Shown one piece after another: positions 39,918 through 47,626 of a stretch of 64,000 nt of DNA (position 1 is its first letter; every line of letters starts with the position of its first letter). Under the pieces are notes generated by a model. The model was not told where the DNA came from and ran no database searches. It saw nothing but the letters and a program-made list of their open reading frames with translations. Origin of the DNA: Streptomyces sp. NBC_00376 (GTDB lineage Bacteria; Actinomycetota; Actinomycetes; Streptomycetales; Streptomycetaceae); NCBI RefSeq assembly GCF_036077095.1, contig NZ_CP107961.1:186001-250000 (forward strand), read 5' to 3'. The translations under genes and the position numbers were made by a program.

Positions 39918-41597
39918 TCACACCTCCGGCGCTCCCGTAACCGGCACTCCCGTCCCCGGAGTTCCCGTCTCGGGCGCTCCGGTCTCCGTCAGCTCACCGC
40001 CGGCCAGCCGCAGCCACCGGTCCACGCCGATCCGGGCGAGGAAACGCTCGTCGTGGCTGACCACCACGAACGCTCCCCGGTACGAGCCCAGCGCGCCCTC
40101 CAGCTGGCCCGCGCTCACCAGGTCGAGGTTGTTCGTGGGCTCGTCCAGGAGCAGCAGCTGCGGAGCCGGTTCGGCGCACAGCACGCAGGCCAGCGTGGCG
40201 CGCAGCCGCTCACCGCCGGACAGCACCCCGACCGGGAGATGGGCCCGGGGGCCCCGGAAGAGGAAGCGGGCGAGCAGATTCATCCGCTCCGCCTCCGTCC
40301 GGTGCGGTGCGAACGCGGCGAAGTTCTCGGCGACGGTTCGGTCGAGGTCCAGCAGGTCCAGCCGCTGCGAGAGGTAGGCGATCCGGCCGTCGGCCCGCTT
40401 GATCTGCCCGCTGTCCAGCCCCAGTTCGCCGTTGAGCAGCCGCAGCAGTGTGGTCTTGCCCGAGCCGTTGGGACCGGTCAGCGCGATGCGTTCGGGGCCC
40501 CGGACCGTCAGGTCGACGCCCGCTTCGGCGAACAGGGCCCGCCCGCCGTGGCGTACCTGCATCTGCTCGCCGAGGACGAGTGTGCGTCCGGCGGGCACAT
40601 CGGTGTCCGGCAGGTCCAGCGTGATGCGCTGCTCGTCGCGAAGGGCACGCCCCGCCTCGTCCAGCCGGGCCTTCGCCTCGCTGACCCGGGACGAGTGCAG
40701 CTGGCCCGACCGGCCCGCGGACTCCTGGGCACCGCGCTTCATGTTTCCGGCGAAGATGCGCGGCAGGCCCGCGCTCTTGAGGTTGCGGGCGGCATTGCTC
40801 GCCCGGCGCTCGGCGCGTTCGCGGGCCTGCTGCATCTCCCGCTTCTCCCGCTTCAACTCCTGTTCGGCGTTGCGGATGTTCTTCTCGGCGACCTCCTGCT
40901 CGGCCCGCACGGCCTCTTCGTACTCGGTGAAGTCGCCACCGTAGAAACGCAGTTCGCCGCGTTCGAGTTCGGCGATGCGCTCCATGCGGTCGAGCAGCGC
41001 CCGGTCGTGGCTGACCAGCAGGAGACAGCCGTTCCAGTCCTCCAGCACGTCGTAGAGCTTGTGCCGGGCGTCGAGGTCGAGGTTGTTGGTCGGCTCGTCG
41101 AGCAGCAGTACGTCGGGCCGCTTCAGCAGCTGGGCCGCCAGGCCGAGCGAGACGACCTGGCCGCCGCTGAGTGTGTTCAGGCTCCGGTCGAGGGCGAGAT
41201 CGGCGAGGCCGAGCCGGTCCAGCTGGGCCCGGGTGCGTTCCTCGATGTCCCAGTCGTCGCCGATGACCGTGAAGTGCTCCTCGCCCACGTCCCCGGACTC
41301 CACGGCGTCCAGGGCCCGGATCACCTCGGCGACGCCCAGGACCTCGGCCACCGTGAGATCACCGGTCAGGGGGAGGCTCTGCGGGAGATAGCCGAGCGTG
41401 CCACCGACGGACACGGAACCGGTGCCGGGCCGCAGCTCGCCGGCGATCAGCTTGAGAAGGGTGCTCTTGCCGGAGCCGTTGGGCGCGACCAGGCCCGTCC
41501 GGCCGCTGCCCATGGCGAAGGAGAGGTCGTCGAAGACCGGGGTGTCGTCGGGCCAGGCGAAGGACAGGTTCGAGCAGATGATGGCGGCGTCGGACAT
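39918..41597 (-). CDS. ABC-F ATPase 2 (ribosome-protection type)
   Basis: A 559-residue ABC-F protein. Domain 1 has APNGSGKSTLLKL, NTLSGGQVVSLGLA and DVLLLDEPTNNLDLD; domain 2 has GPNGSGKTTLLRL, GVLSGGERLRATLA and LLLLDEPTNNLDL. The interdomain linker is a long Lys/Glu/Arg coiled coil (NIRNAEQELKREKREMQQ onwards), which in this family reaches toward the ribosomal peptidyl-transferase centre. The ATG at 41597 is the family start; the frame runs further upstream without homology. A 9-codon ORF with an ideal ribosome-binding site lies in its 5' leader, the arrangement expected for antibiotic-sensing attenuation. It probably heads an operon with ABC-F 1 and the CGNR regulator. Confidence 0.9.
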   Translation of the reverse strand: MSDAAIICSNLSFAWPDDTPVFDDLSFAMGSGRTGLVAPNGSGKSTLLKLIAGELRPGTGSVSVGGTLGYLPQSLPLTGDLTVAEVLGVAEVIRALDAVESGDVGEEHFTVIGDDWDIEERTRAQLDRLGLADLALDRSLNTLSGGQVVSLGLAAQLLKRPDVLLLDEPTNNLDLDARHKLYDVLEDWNGCLLLVSHDRALLDRMERIAELERGELRFYGGDFTEYEEAVRAEQEVAEKNIRNAEQELKREKREMQQARERAERRASNAARNLKSAGLPRIFAGNMKRGAQESAGRSGQLHSSRVSEAKARLDEAGRALRDEQRITLDLPDTDVPAGRTLVLGEQMQVRHGGRALFAEAGVDLTVRGPERIALTGPNGSGKTTLLRLLNGELGLDSGQIKRADGRIAYLSQRLDLLDLDRTVAENFAAFAPHRTEAERMNLLARFLFRGPRAHLPVGVLSGGERLRATLACVLCAEPAPQLLLLDEPTNNLDLVSAGQLEGALGSYRGAFVVVSHDERFLARIGVDRWLRLAGGELTETGAPETGTPGTGVPVTGAPEV

Positions 41598-41766
41598 GGA
41601 GAGACCTCGAATGAGATACGGGCAGGCACGGACTGCTGCCCGGGACATGGAAGAAGGGGACGACTGAACGGCCACGACGGCGATGCTCCTGGGCATCGGC
41701 CGGTGGCCTGACAGAACGGGGTCTCACCCCGAGATGTCGTCGTCACCCACCATGTCTGGTCTCCTC
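41598..41766 (-). promoter_or_regulatory. Attenuator-like leader of ABC-F 2
   Basis: The leader holds a 9-codon ORF (41724-41753), then possible stems: CGATGC/GCATCG with a 6-nt loop, and CGGGCAG/CTGCCCG with a 10-nt loop nearer the gene. This is the layout of ribosome-mediated attenuation, inferred from known ABC-F resistance genes. Confidence 0.5.
41724..41753 (-). CDS. Putative leader peptide MVGDDDISG
   Basis: ATG at 41753 to TGA at 41724 encodes nine residues. GAGGAG lies exactly seven bases before the ATG, a near-ideal ribosome-binding site, better than that of the ABC-F gene itself. The run of three Asp codons could be a stalling point. It is too short for standard gene callers. The coding role is inferred from the ribosome-binding site and position only. 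Confidence 0.45.
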   Translation of the reverse strand: MVGDDDISG

Positions 41767-41792
41767 AAAACGTGATCAAGGCTCTCGCGAGC

Positions 41793-42059
41793 TTAGCAGC
41801 AGCCCCTCGGCGGCCTCACGCAATTTCTTGCCGTACGACGGTCGGACGGCCGGCTACAGACCGCGAGGTCGGCGGCCAGGCAGGAGAAGGACATCCACGA
41901 GCCCTCCGGGTTGTACGCATCCCTCGCGGACTCCTTCGGCGAGGCGGGCTTCACCTCGACCATGTCCTGGTAGGGGACGCGCTCGGGCAGCTTCCCGAAC
42001 CGCTCGTGCCGGGCCGCTGCGGCGCTGTCCATCGTGTTCGCGGCGTTATTGGCCTGCAT
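41793..42059 (-). CDS. Small conserved hypothetical protein
   Basis: An 88-residue protein. The ATG at 42059 is chosen because GGAG lies seven bases upstream and the residues before it (Arg/Pro repeats from the 8-bp tandem tract) do not look coding. The centre, HERFGKLPERVPYQDMVE and ARDAYNPEGSW, resembles a small Streptomyces family of unknown function as far as I can recall. The last ~25 residues (Cys/Arg-rich) look unlike a native C-terminus, so a late frameshift or a spurious extension is possible. No membrane segment or signal peptide is visible. Confidence 0.5.
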   Translation of the reverse strand: MQANNAANTMDSAAAARHERFGKLPERVPYQDMVEVKPASPKESARDAYNPEGSWMSFSCLAADLAVCSRPSDRRTARNCVRPPRGCC

Positions 42060-42101
42060 GGCCGGACTCCGCTCCGTGCGTGTCGAAGTGCGGACATCGA
42101 A

Positions 42102-42149
42102 GTGCGGCGGTGCGGCGGTGCGGCGGTGCGGCGGTGCGGCGGTGCGGCG
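42102..42149. repeat. Six tandem copies of an 8-bp unit
   Basis: GTGCGGCG is repeated six times without interruption between two divergent genes. The unit is not a multiple of three and could vary in copy number by slippage. Confidence 0.9.
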
Positions 42150-42285
42150 GCGCCGCGGGCCCGTGTGCCATGACTGTTCCACGCGATTCGTCACCGGTCA
42201 AACAGGTGACGCCGTCGACTTGTGCGTATGGTGTTCGGCTTGTGCCTTCGACGAACTCGACGAACTCGATGTAGGAGAACCGGAC

Positions 42286-43245
42286 ATGACAGCCCCGTAT
42301 CCACCGATCGACCCCTACGACCACGGGATGCTCGACACCGGCGACGGAAACCTCGTCTACTGGGAGACCTGCGGAAACCCCGACGGGAAACCCGCCCTCG
42401 TCGTCCACGGCGGCCCCGGTTCGGGCTGCTCGACGGGCCCGCGCAAGTCCTTCGACCCGGAGCGCTACCGGATCATCCTCTTCGACCAGCGCGGCTGCGG
42501 CCGGAGCACACCCCATGCCGCCGACCCCACCACCGAGATGAAGCTCAACACCACCGAGCATCTGATCGCCGACATGGAGCAACTGCGCGAACACCTCGGT
42601 GTCGAACGGTGGTTGCTGTTCGGCAGCTCCTGGGGGTCCACGCTCACTCTCGCGTACGCCGAACGGCACCCGGAGCGGGTGTCGGAGATCGTCCTCGCCG
42701 CTGTCACCAGCACCCGCCGCTCCGAGATCGACTGGCTCTACCGGGGTGCGGGCCGGTTCTTCCCGGATGCGTGGGAGCGATTCCGCAACGGTGTCCCCGA
42801 GGCCGACCGCGGGGGCGACCTCGTCGGGGCGTACGCGCGTCTCATGGGCAGCCCCGACCCGGACGTACGGGCCAAGGCCGCGACCGACTGGTGCGCCTGG
42901 GAGGACGCGGTCCTGTCCGCGGAGCCGAACGGCTCGCCCAACCCGTACGGCAGCAGGCCGCCCCGGGCCATGCTGGCGCTCGTACGGATCTGCTCGCACT
43001 ACTTCGCACACGGAGCCTGGCTGGAGGAGGGTCAGCTGATCCGCGATGCGGGACGCCTGGCGGGCATCCCCGGCGTCCTGATCCACGGCCGCCTCGACAT
43101 CAGCGGACCGCTCGACACGGCCTGGGAACTCGCCCGGGCCTGGCCCGGCTCGGAACTCGTGGTCATCGAGGACTCGGGCCACAAGGGCAGCGCCGCCATG
43201 AGCGCGGCCCTGTACGAAGCGTTCGAGCGATTCGCGCAGGAGTAG
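42286..43245 (+). CDS. Proline iminopeptidase (S33 family)
   Basis: A 319-residue alpha/beta hydrolase that removes N-terminal proline from peptides. HGGPGSGCS forms the oxyanion region, DQRGCGRSTPHA is diagnostic for this family, the nucleophile is Ser in GSSWGSTLTLAYA, the acid in HGRLDISGP and the base in DSGHKG. The length fits the usual ~315-330. The ATG at 42286 follows TAGGAG by eight bases; the open frame reaches further back into tandem repeats and is not coding there. One departure from the family is GSSWGS instead of GGSWGS. Cytoplasmic, no signal peptide. It is divergent from the small hypothetical gene. Confidence 0.9.
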   Translation: MTAPYPPIDPYDHGMLDTGDGNLVYWETCGNPDGKPALVVHGGPGSGCSTGPRKSFDPERYRIILFDQRGCGRSTPHAADPTTEMKLNTTEHLIADMEQLREHLGVERWLLFGSSWGSTLTLAYAERHPERVSEIVLAAVTSTRRSEIDWLYRGAGRFFPDAWERFRNGVPEADRGGDLVGAYARLMGSPDPDVRAKAATDWCAWEDAVLSAEPNGSPNPYGSRPPRAMLALVRICSHYFAHGAWLEEGQLIRDAGRLAGIPGVLIHGRLDISGPLDTAWELARAWPGSELVVIEDSGHKGSAAMSAALYEAFERFAQE

Positions 43246-43266
43246 CCGGCAGGAGGGGTGCGGGCG

Positions 43267-44118
43267 TCAGCCCAGGAACGCCGCGACGGTTGCCGTGAAC
43301 CGGTCCGCGTCGTCGAGCCAGGGATAGTGACCTGCCCCTGGCTGTACGACGAGTTCGGCATCGCGGAACGACTCGCCCGCCTCGGCCACCGACCGGGGCG
43401 GGCTGTTCACGTCGAACTCTCCGGCGAGCAGCAGGACGGGGGCCGCGAAGCCGGCGAGCGCCGCACGGGTGGCATCCGGCGCGAAGGCACCCTCGGCCGC
43501 GAAGAGGGCGACGGCCTCCTCGTTGTCCGGCCGGCTCGCCGCCAGGTGCTGCCGCGCCGTGTCGTCCCACCGGCCGTAGAAGAAGGGGCTGATGGCCTCC
43601 CAGTCGCTGCCGGTTCCCCCGGTGACCGCCTCCAGGGCGGCGTACGCCGTCGGGAACCACGGTTCGTCCCTGCGAAGCCGGGCGAGTTCACGTCGCGCCT
43701 GCCCGGTGATCGTGATTCCGAGGGCCCGGGTGCCCGGGGCGATCAGGGCGAGCCTGCCGACGTTCTTCGGGTGACGTGCCGCGTACTGCGTCGCGAGGTT
43801 CGCTCCGGCCGAGTGGCCGAGCAGATCGATCCGAGGGAGTCCGAGGTGGGTGCGCAGGGCCTCGACGTCCTCGACGAGGCGGTCGCAGCGGTAGGAGGAG
43901 GTGTCGTCGGGGATCGCGGACCGTCCGGTGCCGCGAAGGTCCAGGACGATCAGCCGGCGGTGTGCGGACAGGCCGCCGAGGTCGCCGAGGTAGCGGGAGT
44001 CCGCGGGACCTCCGGGGATGCAGACGACCGGGTCGCGGTCGCCATTGGTAGAGGCGTCTCCGCCTCCGTGTATGCGGTAGGCGATCCGGGTTCCGTCAGG
44101 TGCGCAGAAGGTGGGCAT
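43267..44118 (-). CDS. Alpha/beta hydrolase, proline iminopeptidase-like
   Basis: A 283-residue hydrolase. CIPGGPADSRY gives the oxyanion region, the nucleophile is in LLGHSAGANLATQYAARHP, the acid in AGEFDVNSPP and the base in PGAGHYPW. The start at 44118 (MPTFCAPDGTRIAYR) is chosen by family shape; upstream in-frame ATGs at 44130 and 44139 and a TTG at 44154 exist, and none has a clear ribosome-binding site. The two furthest fall inside or at the edge of the 32-bp palindrome shared with the divergent HTH gene, so the regulator very likely represses this enzyme. The substrate is not evident from sequence. Confidence 0.83.
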   Translation of the reverse strand: MPTFCAPDGTRIAYRIHGGGDASTNGDRDPVVCIPGGPADSRYLGDLGGLSAHRRLIVLDLRGTGRSAIPDDTSSYRCDRLVEDVEALRTHLGLPRIDLLGHSAGANLATQYAARHPKNVGRLALIAPGTRALGITITGQARRELARLRRDEPWFPTAYAALEAVTGGTGSDWEAISPFFYGRWDDTARQHLAASRPDNEEAVALFAAEGAFAPDATRAALAGFAAPVLLLAGEFDVNSPPRSVAEAGESFRDAELVVQPGAGHYPWLDDADRFTATVAAFLG

Positions 44119-44134
44119 GGCAAGGACCATGCCA

Positions 44135-44166
44135 GTCATAACCAAGTTGTACAACCTGGTTATGAC
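44135..44166. promoter_or_regulatory. 32-bp near-perfect palindromic operator
   Basis: Outer arms GTCATAACCA and TGGTTATGAC are perfectly complementary, and the core GTTGTACAAC is itself a perfect palindrome; only the pair 44145/44156 mismatches. It lies between the hydrolase and the divergent HTH gene and overlaps possible starts of the hydrolase. Confidence 0.8.
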
Positions 44167-44180
44167 TCGGAGGGGGCGAG

Positions 44181-44819
44181 GTGTATAACCGATACATGGC
44201 AGGCGAAGAGAGCACGGACCGGGTCCCCGAGGCGCTGACCGAGGAACAGGCCGGGCGGATGCTCGCCGACATGAACGAGGTCATCCGCGCGGGCGAGGAG
44301 ATGCGGAAGCTGCGCGCCGAAATGATCAAGCTGTTCATCGGCTTCGGCTGGACGCAGGACAGGATCGCCCGGCTCGCGGCCATGAGCCAGCCCGCCGTGT
44401 CCAAGCAGCTGGCGAAGTACCGGCTGGACGACGAACCGCCGCCCCCGATGGCGCTCTCTCTCGACCAGTACGACATCCCATGGCTCGAAGGACGCCTGTG
44501 GGCCCTTGCCGAGGAGATCTCGGAGACCCTGGGTGACACCGCCCGCTGCACCCGCTACGTCAACGACTTCGCCCGGGGGAAGAAGCGCTTCACCCCCGAG
44601 AACGTCGACGAGCTGCGACGCCTCGTCGAGGAGGACCTGAGACGGCACCGGGCGACGATGCCCGGCCGCTACCAGGAGGCGTACGACAGGATCGGCCGAG
44701 GCCTCGACGTCCCCCCGAAGGCGACCACCGCCATCCCGGCCTCCACCACCACATCGGCCTCCGTGCGCCGCACCCTCGCACACCGGATCCAGCGAGACCG
44801 GCTCAGGGGTGACGCCTGA
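44181..44819 (+). CDS. Helix-turn-helix regulator (sigma-region-4-like HTH)
   Basis: A 212-residue protein with a clear HTH at ~48-72 (FGWTQDRIARLAAMSQPAVS then KQLAKYRL), of the type found in region-4-like DNA-binding proteins. The rest is charged and helical, ending in a Thr/Ser/Arg-rich tail. The GTG at 44181 follows GGAGGGGG closely; the ATG at 44196 lacks a good ribosome-binding site. It starts 14 bp after the 32-bp palindrome and is divergent from the hydrolase, the classic layout for an autoregulated local repressor. No ligand-binding domain is recognised. A role tied to the hydrolase is inferred from position. Confidence 0.72.
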   Translation: MYNRYMAGEESTDRVPEALTEEQAGRMLADMNEVIRAGEEMRKLRAEMIKLFIGFGWTQDRIARLAAMSQPAVSKQLAKYRLDDEPPPPMALSLDQYDIPWLEGRLWALAEEISETLGDTARCTRYVNDFARGKKRFTPENVDELRRLVEEDLRRHRATMPGRYQEAYDRIGRGLDVPPKATTAIPASTTTSASVRRTLAHRIQRDRLRGDA

Positions 44820-44907
44820 CTGACGGGATCCGACTTTGGACGCACGCGTATGGAATTGAGCGTTGTGGCTATGGTTCGTCTCGCCGGGGCAGCGTTGACT
44901 GATCGGC

Positions 44908-45783
44908 ATGACGAACGAACAGAACATCCAGCAGAGCACTCAGCAGGACATCCAGCAGGACATTCAGCGGGCCGACTCGAAGACGATTCTCGTGCTCGGC
45001 GGCACCGGAAAGACCGGGCGCCGTGTGGCGGAGCGGCTCACCGCGCAGGGGCTGCCGGTGCGCGTGGGATCCCGTAACGCCGAACCGTCCTTCGTGTGGG
45101 AGGACCCCGACACCTGGGAGGCGGCGCTCGACGGAGTCGGAGCCGTCTACGTCACCTACTACCCCGACCTCGGGTTCCCCGGAGCCGCGGAAGCCGTCGG
45201 CGCCTTCTCCGAGCTCGCCGTGAAGAAGGGCGCGCGCCGGCTGGTACTGCTCTCCGGACGCGGTGAAGAGGGCGCGGTCAACAGCGAGAACAAGCTCAAG
45301 GAGTCGGGCGCCGACTGGACCGTCGTGCGGGCCAGCTGGTTCAACCAGAACTTCAGCGAGAGCTTCTTCCTTGAGCCCGTCCTCGCCGGTGAGCTCGTGC
45401 TGCCGACCGCCGACGCGGTGGAGCCGTTCGTGGACGTCGAAGACATCGCCGACGTCGTCACCGCCGTACTCGCCGACGAGAAGCACATAGGCAGGACGTA
45501 CGAGCTGTCCGGGCCCCGGTCGCTGGGCTTCGGTGATGTGGCCGCCGAACTGTCGCAGGTCACCGGCCGGGAGATCACGTACACCCCGGTCTCCCTCGAC
45601 GACTACCGGGCGTTCCTGCGGGAGAATGAGCTGCCCGTCGAGTTCGCCGACCTGTTCGCCCTGATCCTCGACGGGCGCAACGCCGACGTCGTCAACGGCG
45701 TGGAGGAGGTCCTCGGCCGCGAGCCGCGCGACTTCTCGGCATTTGCGAAGGATGCCGCCGCCACCGGCGTCTGGAACGTCTGA
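44908..45783 (+). CDS. NmrA-like NAD(P)-binding oxidoreductase
   Basis: A 291-residue atypical short-chain dehydrogenase. The Rossmann motif LVLGGTGKTGRRVAERL lies at ~29-45 after a Gln-rich N-terminus (QQSTQQDIQQDIQ) encoded by short DNA repeats. VVRASWFNQNF and VEPFVDVEDIADVVTAVL are characteristic of NmrA-like proteins, which sense or use NADP(H) and often lack the catalytic Tyr-Lys pair. The ATG at 44908 lacks a strong ribosome-binding site, so translation could be weak or leaderless. An AraC-type regulator follows 89 bp downstream on the same strand and may control it. Confidence 0.83.
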   Translation: MTNEQNIQQSTQQDIQQDIQRADSKTILVLGGTGKTGRRVAERLTAQGLPVRVGSRNAEPSFVWEDPDTWEAALDGVGAVYVTYYPDLGFPGAAEAVGAFSELAVKKGARRLVLLSGRGEEGAVNSENKLKESGADWTVVRASWFNQNFSESFFLEPVLAGELVLPTADAVEPFVDVEDIADVVTAVLADEKHIGRTYELSGPRSLGFGDVAAELSQVTGREITYTPVSLDDYRAFLRENELPVEFADLFALILDGRNADVVNGVEEVLGREPRDFSAFAKDAAATGVWNV

Positions 45784-45872
45784 CAACGCCCGGCAGTACC
45801 CGGCAGCATCTGAGAGTGCCCGGTACGGATTCGGCCCGGCGCCGCGCCCTCGAGCCGAATGGGGATCACCAC

Positions 45873-46868
45873 ATGGACGTACTCACCGGACTCCTGGACG
45901 GGCCGAAGGCGCGCGGCGCCTTTCTGCTCAAGTCGGTCTTCGACCCGCCCTGGTCGCTCCGCGTCGAGGACCGGGCTCCGATCTCCCTGGCCACCATGGT
46001 CCGGGGCAGCGCCTGGGTGATGCCCGACGGCGGTGTTCCGGCCCTCATCGGTCCCGGCGACATCGCCGTGCTGCGCGGCCCCGACCCCTACACGGTCGCC
46101 GACGCGCAGGACACCCCCGTCCAGGTCACCGTCGGCCCCGACCAGCGCTGCAGCACCACCGTCGGCGAGGACGTCACCGACACCATGGCCCTGGGGGTGC
46201 GGACCTGGGGGGACCCGCTCGGGCAGGGCTCGTCCGTCATGCTCAGCGGTACGTACCAGGCGCCCGGCGAGATCGGACGCCGGCTGCTGGGCGCCCTGCC
46301 CACCCTCCTGGTGCTGCCCGCCGCCCTCGACGACAGCCCGCTCGTACCCCTGCTGGCCGAGGAGATCGGCCGCGACGAGCCGGGACAGGAACTGGTCCTC
46401 GACCGCCTCCTCGACCTGCTCTTCGTCAGTGTGCTGCGCGCCTGGCTCGCCGAGCCGGACGCCGGTGCGCCGGCCTGGCATCACGCCCGGTCCGACCCCA
46501 GGGTGGGGCCCGCACTGCGACTTCTGCACGGTGATCCGGCCCATGCGTGGACGGTGGAGTCGCTGGCCCGCAAGGTCGGTGTCTCCCGGGCGGGCCTCGC
46601 CCGCCGCTTCACCGAGGTGGTGGGGGAGCCGCCGATGACCTACCTGGCCACCTTGCGCCTCGCCATGGCCGCCGACCTGCTGCGCGAATCGGACGTCACG
46701 GTGGCCACGGTGGCGCACCAGGTCGGCTACAGCAGCGCGTTCGCGCTGAGCTCGGCGTTCAAGAGGGTGCGGGGGGTCAGTCCGCAGGAGTACCGCAGGA
46801 GCGGCGCCTCGCAGATCGTCCTGCCCTCGGCGACTCCGTCCCGGACCGTGGTGCTGGGCGGGGTGTGA
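45873..46868 (+). CDS. AraC-family regulator with cupin-like N-terminus
   Basis: A 331-residue regulator. Residues ~1-170 form a cupin-like sensor (LKSVFDPPWSLRVEDRAP, LIGPGDIAVLRGPDPY). The last ~100 residues are an AraC pair of helix-turn-helices, with WTVESLARKVGVSRAGLARR and VTVATVAHQVGYSSAFALSS then FKRVRGVSPQEYRR. The ATG at 45873 follows GGGGA by eight bases; the open frame extends 19 codons upstream without family similarity. It lies downstream of the NmrA-like gene in the same direction, and such AraC regulators often control adjacent redox enzymes. Confidence 0.87.
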   Translation: MDVLTGLLDGPKARGAFLLKSVFDPPWSLRVEDRAPISLATMVRGSAWVMPDGGVPALIGPGDIAVLRGPDPYTVADAQDTPVQVTVGPDQRCSTTVGEDVTDTMALGVRTWGDPLGQGSSVMLSGTYQAPGEIGRRLLGALPTLLVLPAALDDSPLVPLLAEEIGRDEPGQELVLDRLLDLLFVSVLRAWLAEPDAGAPAWHHARSDPRVGPALRLLHGDPAHAWTVESLARKVGVSRAGLARRFTEVVGEPPMTYLATLRLAMAADLLRESDVTVATVAHQVGYSSAFALSSAFKRVRGVSPQEYRRSGASQIVLPSATPSRTVVLGGV

Positions 46869-46896
46869 CGTCCCGATCCGCCCGAGGAGAGGGGCC

Positions 46897-47103
46897 CTAC
46901 CCGGGGACCTCCGTGCGCTCCCACCACTCGTAGACGGGCAACTGCCCCTCGGCCGTTTCCTGGTGGCGTGCCGTGGCCCTGAAGTGTTCGTACCCGCCAC
47001 GGAACGGGATCTTGATGTCGGGCCCGGGCGCGGTGAGGGGGACGATCCGGTCGGGGAGATCGTCCGGTCCGCCTTCGAGGACTGCTTTCGCTGCGTCGGT
47101 CAT
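46897..47103 (-). CDS. DUF5988-like small protein, second copy
   Basis: A 68-residue protein with the same landmarks as the gene at 11326-11586: LEGGPDDL near the N-terminus, IKIPFRGGYEHF in the middle and YEWWERTEVPG at the end. It is shorter and lacks the insertion seen in the first copy. The ATG at 47103 is the family start; GGAGA lies about 12 bases upstream, a weak spacing. It is convergent with the AraC gene (28 bp apart) and divergent from the gene at 47243. Function unknown; the family often appears near secondary-metabolism genes, which is the only hint. Confidence 0.68.
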   Translation of the reverse strand: MTDAAKAVLEGGPDDLPDRIVPLTAPGPDIKIPFRGGYEHFRATARHQETAEGQLPVYEWWERTEVPG

Positions 47104-47242
47104 GGCGAGAGTTTCTCCGGGCGGTGGTCCGGCTCCTCCGTGACGCGCCGAAGGGCTCACCGCAGCCTGCCGCGCCCCACTCCGACGGCGTGCATGGTAA
47201 CTTTCCAACAAGTTGAACAGTATGGCGCCGGGAGGTGGGCGG

Positions 47243-47575
47243 GTGCTGCAGATCCAGATCGGTGCCGAGCGCGCGGCGGACCCGGACGACCGCCTGTTGC
47301 GGACCACCCTCGGGTGGCGCCGGGGCATGAGCGAGGACGAGGCATGGGAAGTCGGCCGGGGCATCTGGAAGTTCAACGCCGACCGGGCCCTGTCGCAGGA
47401 CGAGGTGCAGATCATCAACACCGAAGGCACCGTCCTCGCGGTCGCCAGGATCATCGGCATCTCCAAACACGGTGACCGTTACGCTCTCGAAGGCGAACTC
47501 CTGCGCGCCGACCCCCGTGTCGGCCGCCCGACCAGTAGCCCGCATCTGTCCCGCAACCCCGTCACGTACATCTGA
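47243..47575 (+). CDS. Hypothetical protein upstream of the Tap-like gene
   Basis: A 110-residue protein I do not recognise. GTG at 47243 is preferred because GGAGG lies seven bases before it; ATG at 47222 and TTG at 47213 are in-frame alternatives without a ribosome-binding site. The sequence is acidic-basic mixed with DEAWEVGRGIWKF and a beta-rich VLAVARIIGISKHGDRYAL, and has no signal peptide. It precedes the Tap-like gene by 51 bp on the same strand, so it may be the first gene of that unit. Confidence 0.6.
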   Translation: MLQIQIGAERAADPDDRLLRTTLGWRRGMSEDEAWEVGRGIWKFNADRALSQDEVQIINTEGTVLAVARIIGISKHGDRYALEGELLRADPRVGRPTSSPHLSRNPVTYI

Positions 47576-47626
47576 TGCGTCCGACGGGCCTCATGACACC
47601 TCAGTCGCCGCGAAAGGAACGCTCCG

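Noticed and set aside
38121..41711. 1196-residue plus-strand frame opposite the two ABC-F genes
   Set aside because: The minus strand carries full ABC motifs twice in each gene; the plus-strand protein is low-complexity.
42090..42160. CRISPR-like array
   Set aside because: Units are 8 bp with no spacers; a simple tandem repeat.
44181..44819. Sigma factor
   Set aside because: Only a region-4-like HTH is visible; no region 2 for promoter melting.
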